This document shows positions 50,357 through 57,660 of a DNA stretch of 64,000 nucleotides, in pieces. The notes beneath the pieces are model-generated. The model worked only from the letters and a program-made list of their open reading frames with translations, did not search any database and was not told the DNA's origin. Within the stretch, counting starts at the first letter, position 1. The number at the start of each line of letters is the position of its first letter. The stretch is taken from positions 103,727 to 167,726 of the forward strand of contig JBGAKC010000002.1 in assembly GCA_044224605.1 (NCBI GenBank), read 5' to 3'. The DNA comes from UBA7672 sp044224605. GTDB taxonomy: Bacteria > Pseudomonadota > Alphaproteobacteria > Caulobacterales > Hyphomonadaceae. Both the position numbers and the translations under genes were made by a program.

Positions 50357-51274
50357 ATGGGTGTGCTTGAGGGCAAAGTTGTTCTGATCACCGGCGGGGG
50401 CAACGGGATCGGGAAAGAGACGGCGCTGTTGCTGGGGCGCGAGGGCGCGAAGGTTGTGGTCAACGATCTGGGCGGAGCCCTGACCGGGGGCGATGAAGGC
50501 TCGGCGGGACCGGCGGAGACTGTGGCGCGGGAAATCAAGGCGTCGGGCGGACAGGCCGTTTCGAACTCGGAAAGCGTGGCCGACTACAAGGCCGTCCAGC
50601 GCATGGTCGAGCAGGCGAAGGACACGTTCGGCGGGCTGCATGCCGTCGTGAACCCGGCCGGCATCCTTCGCGACACGATGTTCCACAAGATGACCGAGGA
50701 GGACTGGGACAAGGTCATCGCTGTCCACCTGCGGGGCTCCTTCAATGTCGCCCGGGCGTCGATCGAACTGTTCCGGGAGCAGAAGGACGGGGCCTATGTG
50801 CTTTTCACTTCCACCTCGGGCCTGATCGGGAATATCGGCCAGGCGAACTATGCGGCGGCCAAGATGGGGATCGTCGGCCTGTCGCGGATCGTGGCCATGG
50901 AGGGCGCACGCAACAATGTCCGCTCCAACGTGATCGCGCCGTTCGCCTGGACAAGGATGATCGAGTCCATCCCGGTCAAGGACGAGGCCAGCGCGCAGCG
51001 GGTGGGTCGGATGAAGGCCGCCATGCGAGCTGACCAGGTGGCCCAGCTGGCCGTCGCCCTCTGCGCGGACCAGGCCAAGCACGTCTCCAGCCAGATTTTT
51101 GGTGTCAGGGGCAACGAAATCGTCCTGTTCGACCAGCCCCGCCCGATCCGCTCCATGGCGGACCTGACCGGCTGGAATCCTCAGAAAATCCTCGATACCT
51201 GCCTGCCCGCCATGGCCCCGGACTTCTTCAAGCTGGACGCCTCGGCCGACGTCTTTCCGTACGACCCGGTCTGA
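50357..51274 (+). CDS. SDR-family dehydrogenase, MFE-2/HSD17B4-like
   Basis: 305 residues, AGAGGAG upstream of the ATG. VVLITGGGNGIGKETALLLGREGAKVVVNDLGGALTGGDEG is the long Rossmann entry of the D-3-hydroxyacyl-CoA dehydrogenase domain of multifunctional enzyme 2. Catalytic residues are in FTSTSGLIGNIGQANYAAAKMGIVGLSR (Ser, Tyr-x3-Lys). A ~50-residue C-terminal extension (WNPQKILDTCLPAMAPDFFKLDASADVFPYD) is characteristic of the group. It probably acts in fatty-acid or steroid side-chain oxidation; no other beta-oxidation gene is close. Confidence 0.88.
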   Translation: MGVLEGKVVLITGGGNGIGKETALLLGREGAKVVVNDLGGALTGGDEGSAGPAETVAREIKASGGQAVSNSESVADYKAVQRMVEQAKDTFGGLHAVVNPAGILRDTMFHKMTEEDWDKVIAVHLRGSFNVARASIELFREQKDGAYVLFTSTSGLIGNIGQANYAAAKMGIVGLSRIVAMEGARNNVRSNVIAPFAWTRMIESIPVKDEASAQRVGRMKAAMRADQVAQLAVALCADQAKHVSSQIFGVRGNEIVLFDQPRPIRSMADLTGWNPQKILDTCLPAMAPDFFKLDASADVFPYDPV

Positions 51275-51478
51275 CCTCGAAAAAACCAGCAGTTCCGCGA
51301 CTTTTTCTGCGTCGGACTCGGAGATTTATGGTTTAGAAAGCGTTCCGTCCGCACATCGTCGCGGAGAGGTCGTTCGCTTGTTCTGGTCACCCCCCCACTC
51401 CGGCACTCCTGATGCACTGCTCCCGCGGGGCGGTACGCGCCGGCATCTGGGCACAAGCGGCCTGCGGAGAACGTTGTA

Positions 51479-52540
51479 ATGGGCGACTCTGGCGGAACCC
51501 TCTGGTCCATGCGGACGAAGTCACGCCAGCCGTGGTGGTCGTATCTGCCGGACCGCGAACTACTCCAGATGCGGCTCAAGGACTTGCACGTGTCCATCGA
51601 AGGGACCTGGCTGCAGACCTGCATGAAGGAATTGAACGGCGAACTGAAACGCCGCGGCCTCGTTCAGGCCCACGCCTGGATTTCTGACGAATGGTTCAGC
51701 CCCGACACGACCCCGGGCATCGCCATTCCCTTCTATCTCGCCCACCCCCGCCTGGCCCGCCTCGAGCGTAAGCTGTTCAAGGAAGTGGAAGGCGGCGCCA
51801 AGCGCCAGTGCATGCAGATCCTGCGGCATGAGGCCGGCCACATCATCCAACATGCCTACGCCCTGAACCGCCGCCGCAAATGGCAGGAGATGTTCGGGCG
51901 TTCGTCCACACCCTATCCTGAGAGTTATCGCCCGAACTCGCACAGCCGGGATTTCGTCCAGCACCTGCCGCGCTGGTATGCGCAGAGCCATCCGGACGAG
52001 GATTTCGCCGAGACCTTCGCCGTGTGGCTGACACCCCGTTCCAACTGGCGGCAGAAATATGCAGAATGGCCCGGCGCGCTGAAGAAGCTGCAGTTCGTCG
52101 ACGAGCTTATGGCGGAGATCGCGGGCTCGAAGGCGGGGCTGACACGACGCATGGAAGTCGATCCTGTCGGCCGCCTCAACATGACGATCGGCGAGCATTA
52201 TGAGCGCAAGCTCGCCCACTACGCCGTCGAGACGGATACGCGCTATGACCGCGACCTGATGCGCATCTTCTCGACGGAGCGGCGGCACGCGCGCAGCAAG
52301 CCGGCCTCCGCTTTCATCCGCCGCAACCGCGCGAAGATCCGCGAGGCGGCGTGGCGCGTGTCTGGGACGCACCAGATCGCCCTCGACAACACGATCGACC
52401 AGCTGATCAACAGGGCCCGGGCGCTGAAGCTGCGCGCGCCCGGAACGGAAAGCGAGTTACGCAAGTCCATGGTGCGCCTGCTGAACAACAAGGTGGCGCA
52501 CCAGCTCCACACGTCGCGGCGACAGTGGTTCGCGGTATGA
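51479..52540 (+). CDS. Putative zinc-binding metallopeptidase, partner of ATP-grasp ligase
   Basis: 353 residues. ATG 51479 has GGAGAA upstream. The zinc motif HEAGHIIQHAY (H-E-x-x-H) is near residue 120; a likely third ligand lies in DEDFAETFAVWLTPRSNW, with the E-T-F-A-x-x-x-x-W pattern of this family. There is no signal peptide, so it is cytoplasmic. In other bacteria genes of this family stand beside a D-Ala-D-Ala-ligase-like ATP-grasp gene, as here: the two overlap by four bases (ATGA). The pair may make and process a peptide-like product; the substrate is unknown. Confidence 0.85.
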   Translation: MGDSGGTLWSMRTKSRQPWWSYLPDRELLQMRLKDLHVSIEGTWLQTCMKELNGELKRRGLVQAHAWISDEWFSPDTTPGIAIPFYLAHPRLARLERKLFKEVEGGAKRQCMQILRHEAGHIIQHAYALNRRRKWQEMFGRSSTPYPESYRPNSHSRDFVQHLPRWYAQSHPDEDFAETFAVWLTPRSNWRQKYAEWPGALKKLQFVDELMAEIAGSKAGLTRRMEVDPVGRLNMTIGEHYERKLAHYAVETDTRYDRDLMRIFSTERRHARSKPASAFIRRNRAKIREAAWRVSGTHQIALDNTIDQLINRARALKLRAPGTESELRKSMVRLLNNKVAHQLHTSRRQWFAV

Positions 52541-53559
52541 CGCCGCTACGCATCCTTGCGCTGGCCCACCCCGACCTGATCCCGCCCGACAATGTCGAGG
52601 GGTATTCGGAGTCCGAGGCCTACGTCTGGAAGACGGAGTACGATGTCGCCTCGACGCTGAAGGCCAGCGGGCATGAGGTGCGCATGTTGGGCGTGCAGAC
52701 GGAGCTGGCCCCGATCCGCGACGTAGTGGAGGAGTGGAAGCCGGATATCGTCTTCAACATGCTTGAAGAGTTCCACGGCGAGTCGCTCTACGCGCAGAAC
52801 GTGGTCGGCCTGCTTGAGCTGCTGCGCGTACCGTATACGGGCTGCAACCCGCGCGGAATGATGCTGGCGCGCGGCAAGGATCTGTCGAAGAAGCTGCTCA
52901 AGTATCACCGCGTGCCGGCGCCGGCGTTCGCCGTGTTCCCGATGGGCAAGAAAGTGCGCCGGCCGGGGCGGCTGAAGTTTCCGCTGATCGTGAAGTCGCT
53001 GTGGGAAGACGCCTCGCTCGGCATCTCGCAGGCCTCCATCGTGGACACCGATGAGAAGCTGGCCGAGCGCGTGGCTTTCATCCACAAACGGCTGAACACG
53101 CCGGCGATCGCCGAGCAGTATATCGAAGGCCGCGAGATATATGTCGGCGTGCTGGGTAATGACCGACTGCAGGTTCTACCGGTGTGGGAGCTGAGTTTCT
53201 CCAACCTGGCCGAAGGCGCGCACGCTATCGCCACCGAGAAGGTGAAGCACGATCCGATCTACCAGGAGAAACGCGGCATCCTGCAGGGACCTGCGCAGAA
53301 CCTGTCGCCGAGCGTGGTGACGAAAATCCGCACGATGGCCAAGCGCATCTGCCACACTCTGGAGCTGGACGGCTATTGCCGGATCGATTTCCGGCTCGGC
53401 AAGGACGACGTGCCCTACTTCATCGAAGCGAACCCGAACCCCGAGATCGCCGCCAGCCAGGAATTCGCGCAGGCCGCTTTGCATGCCGGCACGAGCTATG
53501 CGGACCTTCTGAACAAGATCGTGCTGCTCGGACTGCGCCGCGCGGGCGTCGAGGTCTAG
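52537..53559 (+). CDS. D-alanine-D-alanine-ligase-like ATP-grasp enzyme
   Basis: 340 residues. ATG 52537 lies inside the stop of the peptidase gene. N-terminal domain: RILALAHPDLIPPDNVEGYSESEAYVWKTEYDVASTLKASGHEV. ATP-grasp core: YTGCNPRGMMLARGKDLSKKLLKYHRVPAPAFAVFP, FPLIVKSLWEDASLGISQAS, AEQYIEGREIYVGVLGN, and the Mg/ligase ending YCRIDFRLGKDDVPYFIEANPNPEIA. It resembles Ddl but is not the housekeeping enzyme: the acceptor-binding region differs and it pairs with a metallopeptidase instead of mur genes. It would form an amide bond with ATP. Stop overlaps the opposing gene (CTAG). Confidence 0.88.
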   Translation: MTPLRILALAHPDLIPPDNVEGYSESEAYVWKTEYDVASTLKASGHEVRMLGVQTELAPIRDVVEEWKPDIVFNMLEEFHGESLYAQNVVGLLELLRVPYTGCNPRGMMLARGKDLSKKLLKYHRVPAPAFAVFPMGKKVRRPGRLKFPLIVKSLWEDASLGISQASIVDTDEKLAERVAFIHKRLNTPAIAEQYIEGREIYVGVLGNDRLQVLPVWELSFSNLAEGAHAIATEKVKHDPIYQEKRGILQGPAQNLSPSVVTKIRTMAKRICHTLELDGYCRIDFRLGKDDVPYFIEANPNPEIAASQEFAQAALHAGTSYADLLNKIVLLGLRRAGVEV

Positions 53560-54860
53560 CCGCTCGGGTCGGTGTCGATGGGTTCGACTTTCCGAACGAG
53601 CACCTTGTCGATGCGCCGGCCGTCCATGTCGACGACCTCGAAAGCGAGCGGTTCGCGCTCGACCCTGTCGCCTTCCTTAGGCAGGGCGCGGAGCAGGTGC
53701 ATCACCAGCCCGGCCACCGTGGAATAGCCCTCTTCCTCATCGAGGCCGCGAACGCCGACAAGTTGTTCAAATTCATCGACCGGCATCATGCCGTCGATCA
53801 GCCAGCTGCCGTCGTCGCGCTGCACCGGCGGCGCCACGCCCTCGTCGATCGACAACGCATCGTCCCCGGCGATCGATTCCAGCAGATCGGCCGCGGTCAC
53901 CAATCCCAGCACGCCTCCATATTCGTCGGATACGATCACCATGCGCACCGGATTGCCTCGCATTGCCTCCAGCAGCTTGAGCACCGGCATGGTCTCCGGA
54001 ACGAAGACCGGTGGATGCATCACGGCCCTGAGGTCGATATTTCCCGTCTTTGCGAGGTGGGCGAGCAGTTCCTTCGTCTGGACGACGCCGACGATCTTGT
54101 CTGCATCACCGTTCGCGACGGGGAAACGCGAGTGGCCGCTGTCAACGATTTCCTTGAGAAGCTCCTCGCGCGACGTTTCCGGATCAAGCCAGATGACTTC
54201 CGTGCGCGGCGTCATGATCGCCTTCACCGAGCGATCGCCGAGGCGCATCACGCTCTGGATCATGTCGCGCTCTTCTTCCTCGATGACGCCGGCCTTCTCG
54301 CCTTCGACGATCAGGGACTGAAGCTCTTCCTCCGTGACGTCTTCCTGCCGGGTGCGGTTGAGCCCGAAAAGACGGATGATGCTCTCGGTGACCGTTCGCA
54401 GAACCCAGACCAGCGGCGAGGCGGCCGTCTCGGTCAGCGCCATCAGCGGGGCCATTGTCGCTGCAAGCGTTTCCGGCGCCGTCAGCGCGATACGCTTGGG
54501 GATCAGTTCGCCCAGAACCAGCGACAGGACGGTCGTGAACACGATGACAAGGCCAAATGCTATGGCCTCGGCGTAGGGGAGGATCGCCGGATGGAGACTC
54601 GCAATCCACGGCGTCAGGTCATCAGACAGCGAGGTCGCGCTGTAGGCGCCAGCAATGACGCCGATACCCGTGATGCCGATCTGCACAGTGGACAACAGCT
54701 TCGATGGGTCATCGATCAGCCGCAGCGCTGTCTTCGCTCCACTGTTGCCGCTATCCGCCATCGCCTTGAGCCGCGGCTTGCGTGAGGAAACGATCGCCAT
54801 CTCCGACAGCGCGAAAACGCCGTTGAGCAGGACCAGCAATACGAGGATCAGAAGTTCCAT
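53556..54860 (-). CDS. CNNM/CBS-domain membrane protein (hemolysin family, CorC-like)
   Basis: 434 residues. Order: CNNM transmembrane domain (about 1-190; LLILVLLVLLNGVFALSEMAIVSSRKPRLKAMA at the start), a CBS pair (VKAIMTPRTEVIWLDPETS and LRAVMHPPVFVPETMPVLKLLEAMRGN), then a CorC_HlyC domain (GSWLIDGMMPVDEFEQLVGVRG to VDGRRIDKVLV-type end). Such proteins are Mg2+ exporters or transport regulators, not toxins, despite the older hemolysin name. It diverges from the S24 regulator; a 17-bp palindrome lies 71-87 bases upstream. Confidence 0.93.
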   Translation of the reverse strand: MELLILVLLVLLNGVFALSEMAIVSSRKPRLKAMADSGNSGAKTALRLIDDPSKLLSTVQIGITGIGVIAGAYSATSLSDDLTPWIASLHPAILPYAEAIAFGLVIVFTTVLSLVLGELIPKRIALTAPETLAATMAPLMALTETAASPLVWVLRTVTESIIRLFGLNRTRQEDVTEEELQSLIVEGEKAGVIEEEERDMIQSVMRLGDRSVKAIMTPRTEVIWLDPETSREELLKEIVDSGHSRFPVANGDADKIVGVVQTKELLAHLAKTGNIDLRAVMHPPVFVPETMPVLKLLEAMRGNPVRMVIVSDEYGGVLGLVTAADLLESIAGDDALSIDEGVAPPVQRDDGSWLIDGMMPVDEFEQLVGVRGLDEEEGYSTVAGLVMHLLRALPKEGDRVEREPLAFEVVDMDGRRIDKVLVRKVEPIDTDPSG

Positions 54861-54930
54861 CGACTCCGCGGCCCGAAGGGCCGTGTGTTGGGCGCCAGAG
54901 AGCCCGGCGGGCCCATCTTCTGCGATACTT

Positions 54931-54947
54931 GGTTGAACCGTTCAACC
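54931..54947. promoter_or_regulatory. 17-bp perfect palindrome upstream of the CNNM gene
   Basis: GGTTGAAC-C-GTTCAACC: eight-base arms around one base. Another GGTTTGAAC half-site follows at 54957-54965 and TTGAAC recurs near 55019. Symmetry and position upstream of the CNNM gene suggest an operator for an unidentified dimeric regulator. Confidence 0.55.
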
Positions 54948-55072
54948 GGTTCGGCAGGTTTGAACGTAACACCGCTGCGACAAAATCTTCGTTTATTCAG
55001 TGAGATAGCTTGTTGGCCTTGAACGGTAAGCCGGGAAATCAGACTTGGCCTGCACGAAACTGGGGTTTGTAG

Positions 55073-55090
55073 ATAGGATTATTGTCCTAT
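55073..55090. promoter_or_regulatory. Operator 1 of the S24 regulator (ATAGGA-N6-TCCTAT)
   Basis: Perfect six-base arms ATAGGA (55073-55078) and TCCTAT (55085-55090) around six bases. The centre is 20 bases from that of operator 2. It lies 39-56 bases upstream of the regulator's ATG, where a promoter is expected. Confidence 0.7.
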
Positions 55091-55093
55091 ATC

Positions 55094-55109
55094 TAGGTAC
55101 GCAGTCCTA
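55094..55109. promoter_or_regulatory. Operator 2 of the S24 regulator (TAGGT-N6-TCCTA)
   Basis: TAGGT (55094-55098) and TCCTA (55105-55109) repeat operator 1 with one mismatch and the same six-base spacer. Together with operator 1 this gives four half-sites of one consensus, with two full helical turns between centres, as for cooperative repressor dimers. Confidence 0.65.
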
Positions 55110-55128
55110 TCTGACTAGCGGGGCCGCC

Positions 55129-55746
55129 ATGCGCCACACCGATATCTGGAAAGCCATCGATAAGCTGGCGGAGCAGCATGGGCTGTCCTCGTCCGGGCTG
55201 GCGAAGCGTGCCGGGCTTGATGCGACCGCGTTCAACAAATCGAAGCGGACGGCTGCAGATGGATCAGCGCGCTGGCTGTCGACCGAAAGCCTGATGAAGG
55301 CGCTCGATGCTGTGGGCGCATCGCTTGAGGAATTCGCGACGCTGGCAGAGGGCCGACAGGGACATACCGCGCCGCTGCTCGGCTTCGCGAAGGCGGGCAC
55401 GGATGGGTATTTTGACGATGCGGGCTTGCCGGTCGGTGATGGCTGGGAGGAGGTGAAGTTCCCCGGCCTTGAGACGGAGAACGTGTACGCGCTGGAGATC
55501 ACGGGCGACTCCTTGGAGCCGGTCTATCGCCGAGGCGACAGGATCGTGGTGGCGCCTGGCGTCGCGGTGCGGCGTGGCGACCGCGTGGTGGCGAAGACGC
55601 GCGATGGCGAGGTGCTGGCCAAGGTTCTCGGCCGCCAGACGGATCGGATGGTGGAGTTGGTGTCGCTGAACCCCGCCTATGCCCCGCGCGAGCTGCCGCG
55701 TAGCGAGCTGGCCTGGATGGCCCGTATCCTGTGGGCGAGCCAGTAG
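55129..55746 (+). CDS. S24-family (CI/LexA-like) transcriptional regulator
   Basis: 205 residues from ATG 55129. N-terminal helix-turn-helix (IWKAIDKLAEQHGLSSSGLAKRAGLDATAFNKSKR). The C-terminal peptidase S24 domain has the nucleophile in YALEITGDSLEPVYRRGDRIVVAPG and the Lys of the dyad in DRVVAKTRDGEVLAKVLGR. Both catalytic residues are present, but I see no clear Ala-Gly cleavage site in the linker, so it may not self-cleave. It stands alone without phage genes, so I infer a host regulator of the stress-linked type. Two operators just upstream suggest autoregulation. Confidence 0.88.
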   Translation: MRHTDIWKAIDKLAEQHGLSSSGLAKRAGLDATAFNKSKRTAADGSARWLSTESLMKALDAVGASLEEFATLAEGRQGHTAPLLGFAKAGTDGYFDDAGLPVGDGWEEVKFPGLETENVYALEITGDSLEPVYRRGDRIVVAPGVAVRRGDRVVAKTRDGEVLAKVLGRQTDRMVELVSLNPAYAPRELPRSELAWMARILWASQ

Positions 55747-55780
55747 AGGCTTGTTAGGACGCGCCTGTCCTTCGACGGAC

Positions 55781-55809
55781 GCACGCTTCGCGTGCTGTTC
55801 AGCGAACAG
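55781..55809 (+). terminator. Two abutting hairpins after the S24 regulator gene
   Basis: GCACGC-TTC-GCGTGC (55781-55795) and CTGTTC-AGC-GAACAG (55795-55809) follow the stop by 35 bases and share one base. Only TAAAG follows, so termination would be weak; a GGCCC-GAA-GGGCC hairpin lies further on near 55832-55844. Confidence 0.45.
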
Positions 55810-55883
55810 TAAAGTAGCGCACATGGTGAGCGGGCCCGAAGGGCCGTCCGTCGAACCGCGAGGGCGGGCTCACGAACCCTCGT

Positions 55884-56174
55884 TCAGCCCAGTGGAGGTT
55901 TCTGACTAACATCGAGCGCCATCAGTCCGTCGAGCACCGACGTGAGGCGATCCGCGGGAACCGGCGAGTGCATCTGCTCGTCCGCCGCCCAGCGAAGATA
56001 AGTCTCCACTTCGGAGCGGGGCGCTTTCCGGCGCAGGAGAGCGAGCACCGGCCAGCAATAGCTGTCGTACTCGTCCAGCGGCGCGCCGCAGCTGATGGGG
56101 TCCCACTCACCGTGAAGGATGACGCGGACCTTTTCGAAATCCGCCTTCGCCTGCCGCGCCTCCAAATGCGTCAT
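55884..56174 (-). CDS. Small hypothetical protein (96 aa)
   Basis: 96 residues, soluble and acidic/helical. EKVRVILHGEWDPISCGAPLDEYDSYCWPVLALLRR is followed by SEVETYLRWAADEQMHSP. The W-D-P-I-x-C-G and D-E-Y-D-x-Y-x-W-P pattern is shared, as far as I recall, with small uncharacterised proteins of many proteobacteria, some annotated as immunity-like. It overlaps the upstream secreted-protein gene by four bases (ATGA), so they are coupled. No function assigned. Confidence 0.65.
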   Translation of the reverse strand: MTHLEARQAKADFEKVRVILHGEWDPISCGAPLDEYDSYCWPVLALLRRKAPRSEVETYLRWAADEQMHSPVPADRLTSVLDGLMALDVSQKPPLG

Positions 56175-56956
56175 AGGAGCTCGCGCGCCAGTTTCTGAGC
56201 GGCGCCCTGATCGCCCTTCAGGGCGGCGGCGAGACGGTTCGCGCGGTCCTGCATCACCTGCTCGACATGGTCGCCCGCCGTGGCGCGAGCGGCGCGGGCA
56301 AGCGCCTCGCTTGCTTCAGCGCCGTGGGCGCGGACATCAAGCGCGGCGAGCGCGCGGCCGTACTGCCAGTGGATGCCGACGTCATCGGGCGCGAGCTTCA
56401 CGGCGGCGGCATAGTACTCGCGCGCCCTGTCGAGACTCGCGCCCATCACCCACGAGCCAAAGCCTCCTCCCGCTCGCTCGACTTCGACATTCCACACGGC
56501 GAGAAATCCGAGAGCGTAGAAATTGGAAGGGTCGGCCTTCAGCACCCCTTCCGCCAGCTTGCGGCCGCGTTCGCCATAGCCTGACGACCAGACGGCCATT
56601 GCATCCATCGTCCGGCTCTTCAGCGAGAGGGCAATGGCAAGCTGGAGCCGGCCCTCTTCGTGCTCCGGATCAAGCTTCAGGGCGGCCTCGGCATCCTTCG
56701 AGGCGCGGTCGACAATGGCGGCTTCCGGCTGTGACGCGCCCGTCATGCAATGGGCCAGGAGCGCTCGGGCGGCGAAGGCAAGATCGTCAGCGCCGGCTGC
56801 AGCCTCGGCTTCCCTTGCGGCGTCCATGTACTCGCCACGCGCGAATTTTGCCACGAGTTCGCCGGATGTCGGGTGAGCGAACGCCGGCCAGGCGAGCGCG
56901 GCCAGCGCGGCCGCCGCCGAGATCAGCAGTCCAGTTGCGCTGACAGACCCGCGCAT
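56171..56956 (-). CDS. Secreted TPR-like protein of unknown function
   Basis: 261 residues from ATG 56956, with AAGGA upstream. Signal peptide LLISAAAALAALAWPAFA. The mature part is all-helical with TPR-like units: ASKDAEAALKLDPEHEEGRLQLAIAL, LAEGVLKADPSNFYALGFLAVWNVE and AREYYAAAVKLAPDDVGIHWQYGRALAAL, each with the L-x-x-D-P-x-x end of a repeat. It is probably a periplasmic protein-binding adaptor. Coupled to the 96-residue gene downstream. Confidence 0.7.
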   Translation of the reverse strand: MRGSVSATGLLISAAAALAALAWPAFAHPTSGELVAKFARGEYMDAAREAEAAAGADDLAFAARALLAHCMTGASQPEAAIVDRASKDAEAALKLDPEHEEGRLQLAIALSLKSRTMDAMAVWSSGYGERGRKLAEGVLKADPSNFYALGFLAVWNVEVERAGGGFGSWVMGASLDRAREYYAAAVKLAPDDVGIHWQYGRALAALDVRAHGAEASEALARAARATAGDHVEQVMQDRANRLAAALKGDQGAAQKLARELL

Positions 56957-57060
56957 CAACTATCCTTAACAAGCCGAAATGTGATGATGCGCCGACCTGC
57001 CCCCTTGCGCAACGGCTCAAACTCAGGCGCTAAGTGTCCGCAATATCGGGAGCAAAGGTC

Positions 57061-57492
57061 GTGCGGCGTCTGATCTGTCTTGCGATGGTTGCGCTGGCCT
57101 CGGCCTGCAACGCGCCCGAAGGCGATGCCCCTGCTCCTAAGGCGTCTTCCGACGATCCCAACATCTTCCGCGCCGAGAACCTCAACGAGCGTTCCTACGC
57201 CGGCGAATGGGCCGCCAATCCTGATGCGTGCAATGACCAGCGCACGGTGTGGACAGTCGAAACCAATCGCGTGGGCATACTGCGTCGGCGCTTCTGCGTG
57301 TTCAGCGAAATTCGGGTGTCGCGCAACGGCGAGACCGACGAGGCATGGCGGGCCGACGCGAAATGCCTGGCCGAAGGCAAGCAGAGCGAGGACGTGCTGT
57401 TCTTCCGCGTGAAGCCCAATGGCCAGCAGATGCGCGTGACGATCAATGACGCGGACGCGATCGACCTCGTCCGCTGCCCGATGCGGACCTGA
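57061..57492 (+). CDS. Hypothetical lipoprotein (143 aa)
   Basis: GTG 57061 gives RRLICLAMVALASACNAPE, a signal peptide with lipobox ending at Cys. The mature chain has further cysteines in NPDACNDQ, RRRFCVFSE, DAKCLAEG and DLVRCPMRT, enough for two disulphides. RSYAGEWAANPDACNDQRTVWT suggests the small beta-barrel found in many proteobacterial lipoproteins that begin with a G-x-W-A motif. Function unknown; a single gene between divergent and same-strand neighbours. Confidence 0.7.
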   Translation: MRRLICLAMVALASACNAPEGDAPAPKASSDDPNIFRAENLNERSYAGEWAANPDACNDQRTVWTVETNRVGILRRRFCVFSEIRVSRNGETDEAWRADAKCLAEGKQSEDVLFFRVKPNGQQMRVTINDADAIDLVRCPMRT

Positions 57493-57660
57493 CATTGACA
57501 CGCTGGCGGTTCCGTCGATGATCATAAACAGTGCGCTCGGGGCGCCTCCTGTCCGCGGCAAGGGTTTCGGCCCACCCACTCCGGTCAAACCGTAGCTCAC
57601 CGCAAACCTTCTTCCGACCTGCGAAGCGGACATCAGGCGACTTTCGGAAGGAAGATCCTC

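Noticed and set aside
53184..54785. A 533-codon frame overlapping the ATP-grasp and CNNM genes
   Set aside because: It runs through parts of two clear genes on opposite strands and encodes no recognisable domain.
53556..54860. Haemolysin toxin
   Set aside because: The family name is historical. The CNNM, CBS and CorC_HlyC domains point to an ion-transport-related membrane protein.
55129..55746. Prophage marked by a CI-like repressor
   Set aside because: No integrase, structural or lysis gene and no attachment repeat nearby; the neighbours are ordinary chromosomal genes.
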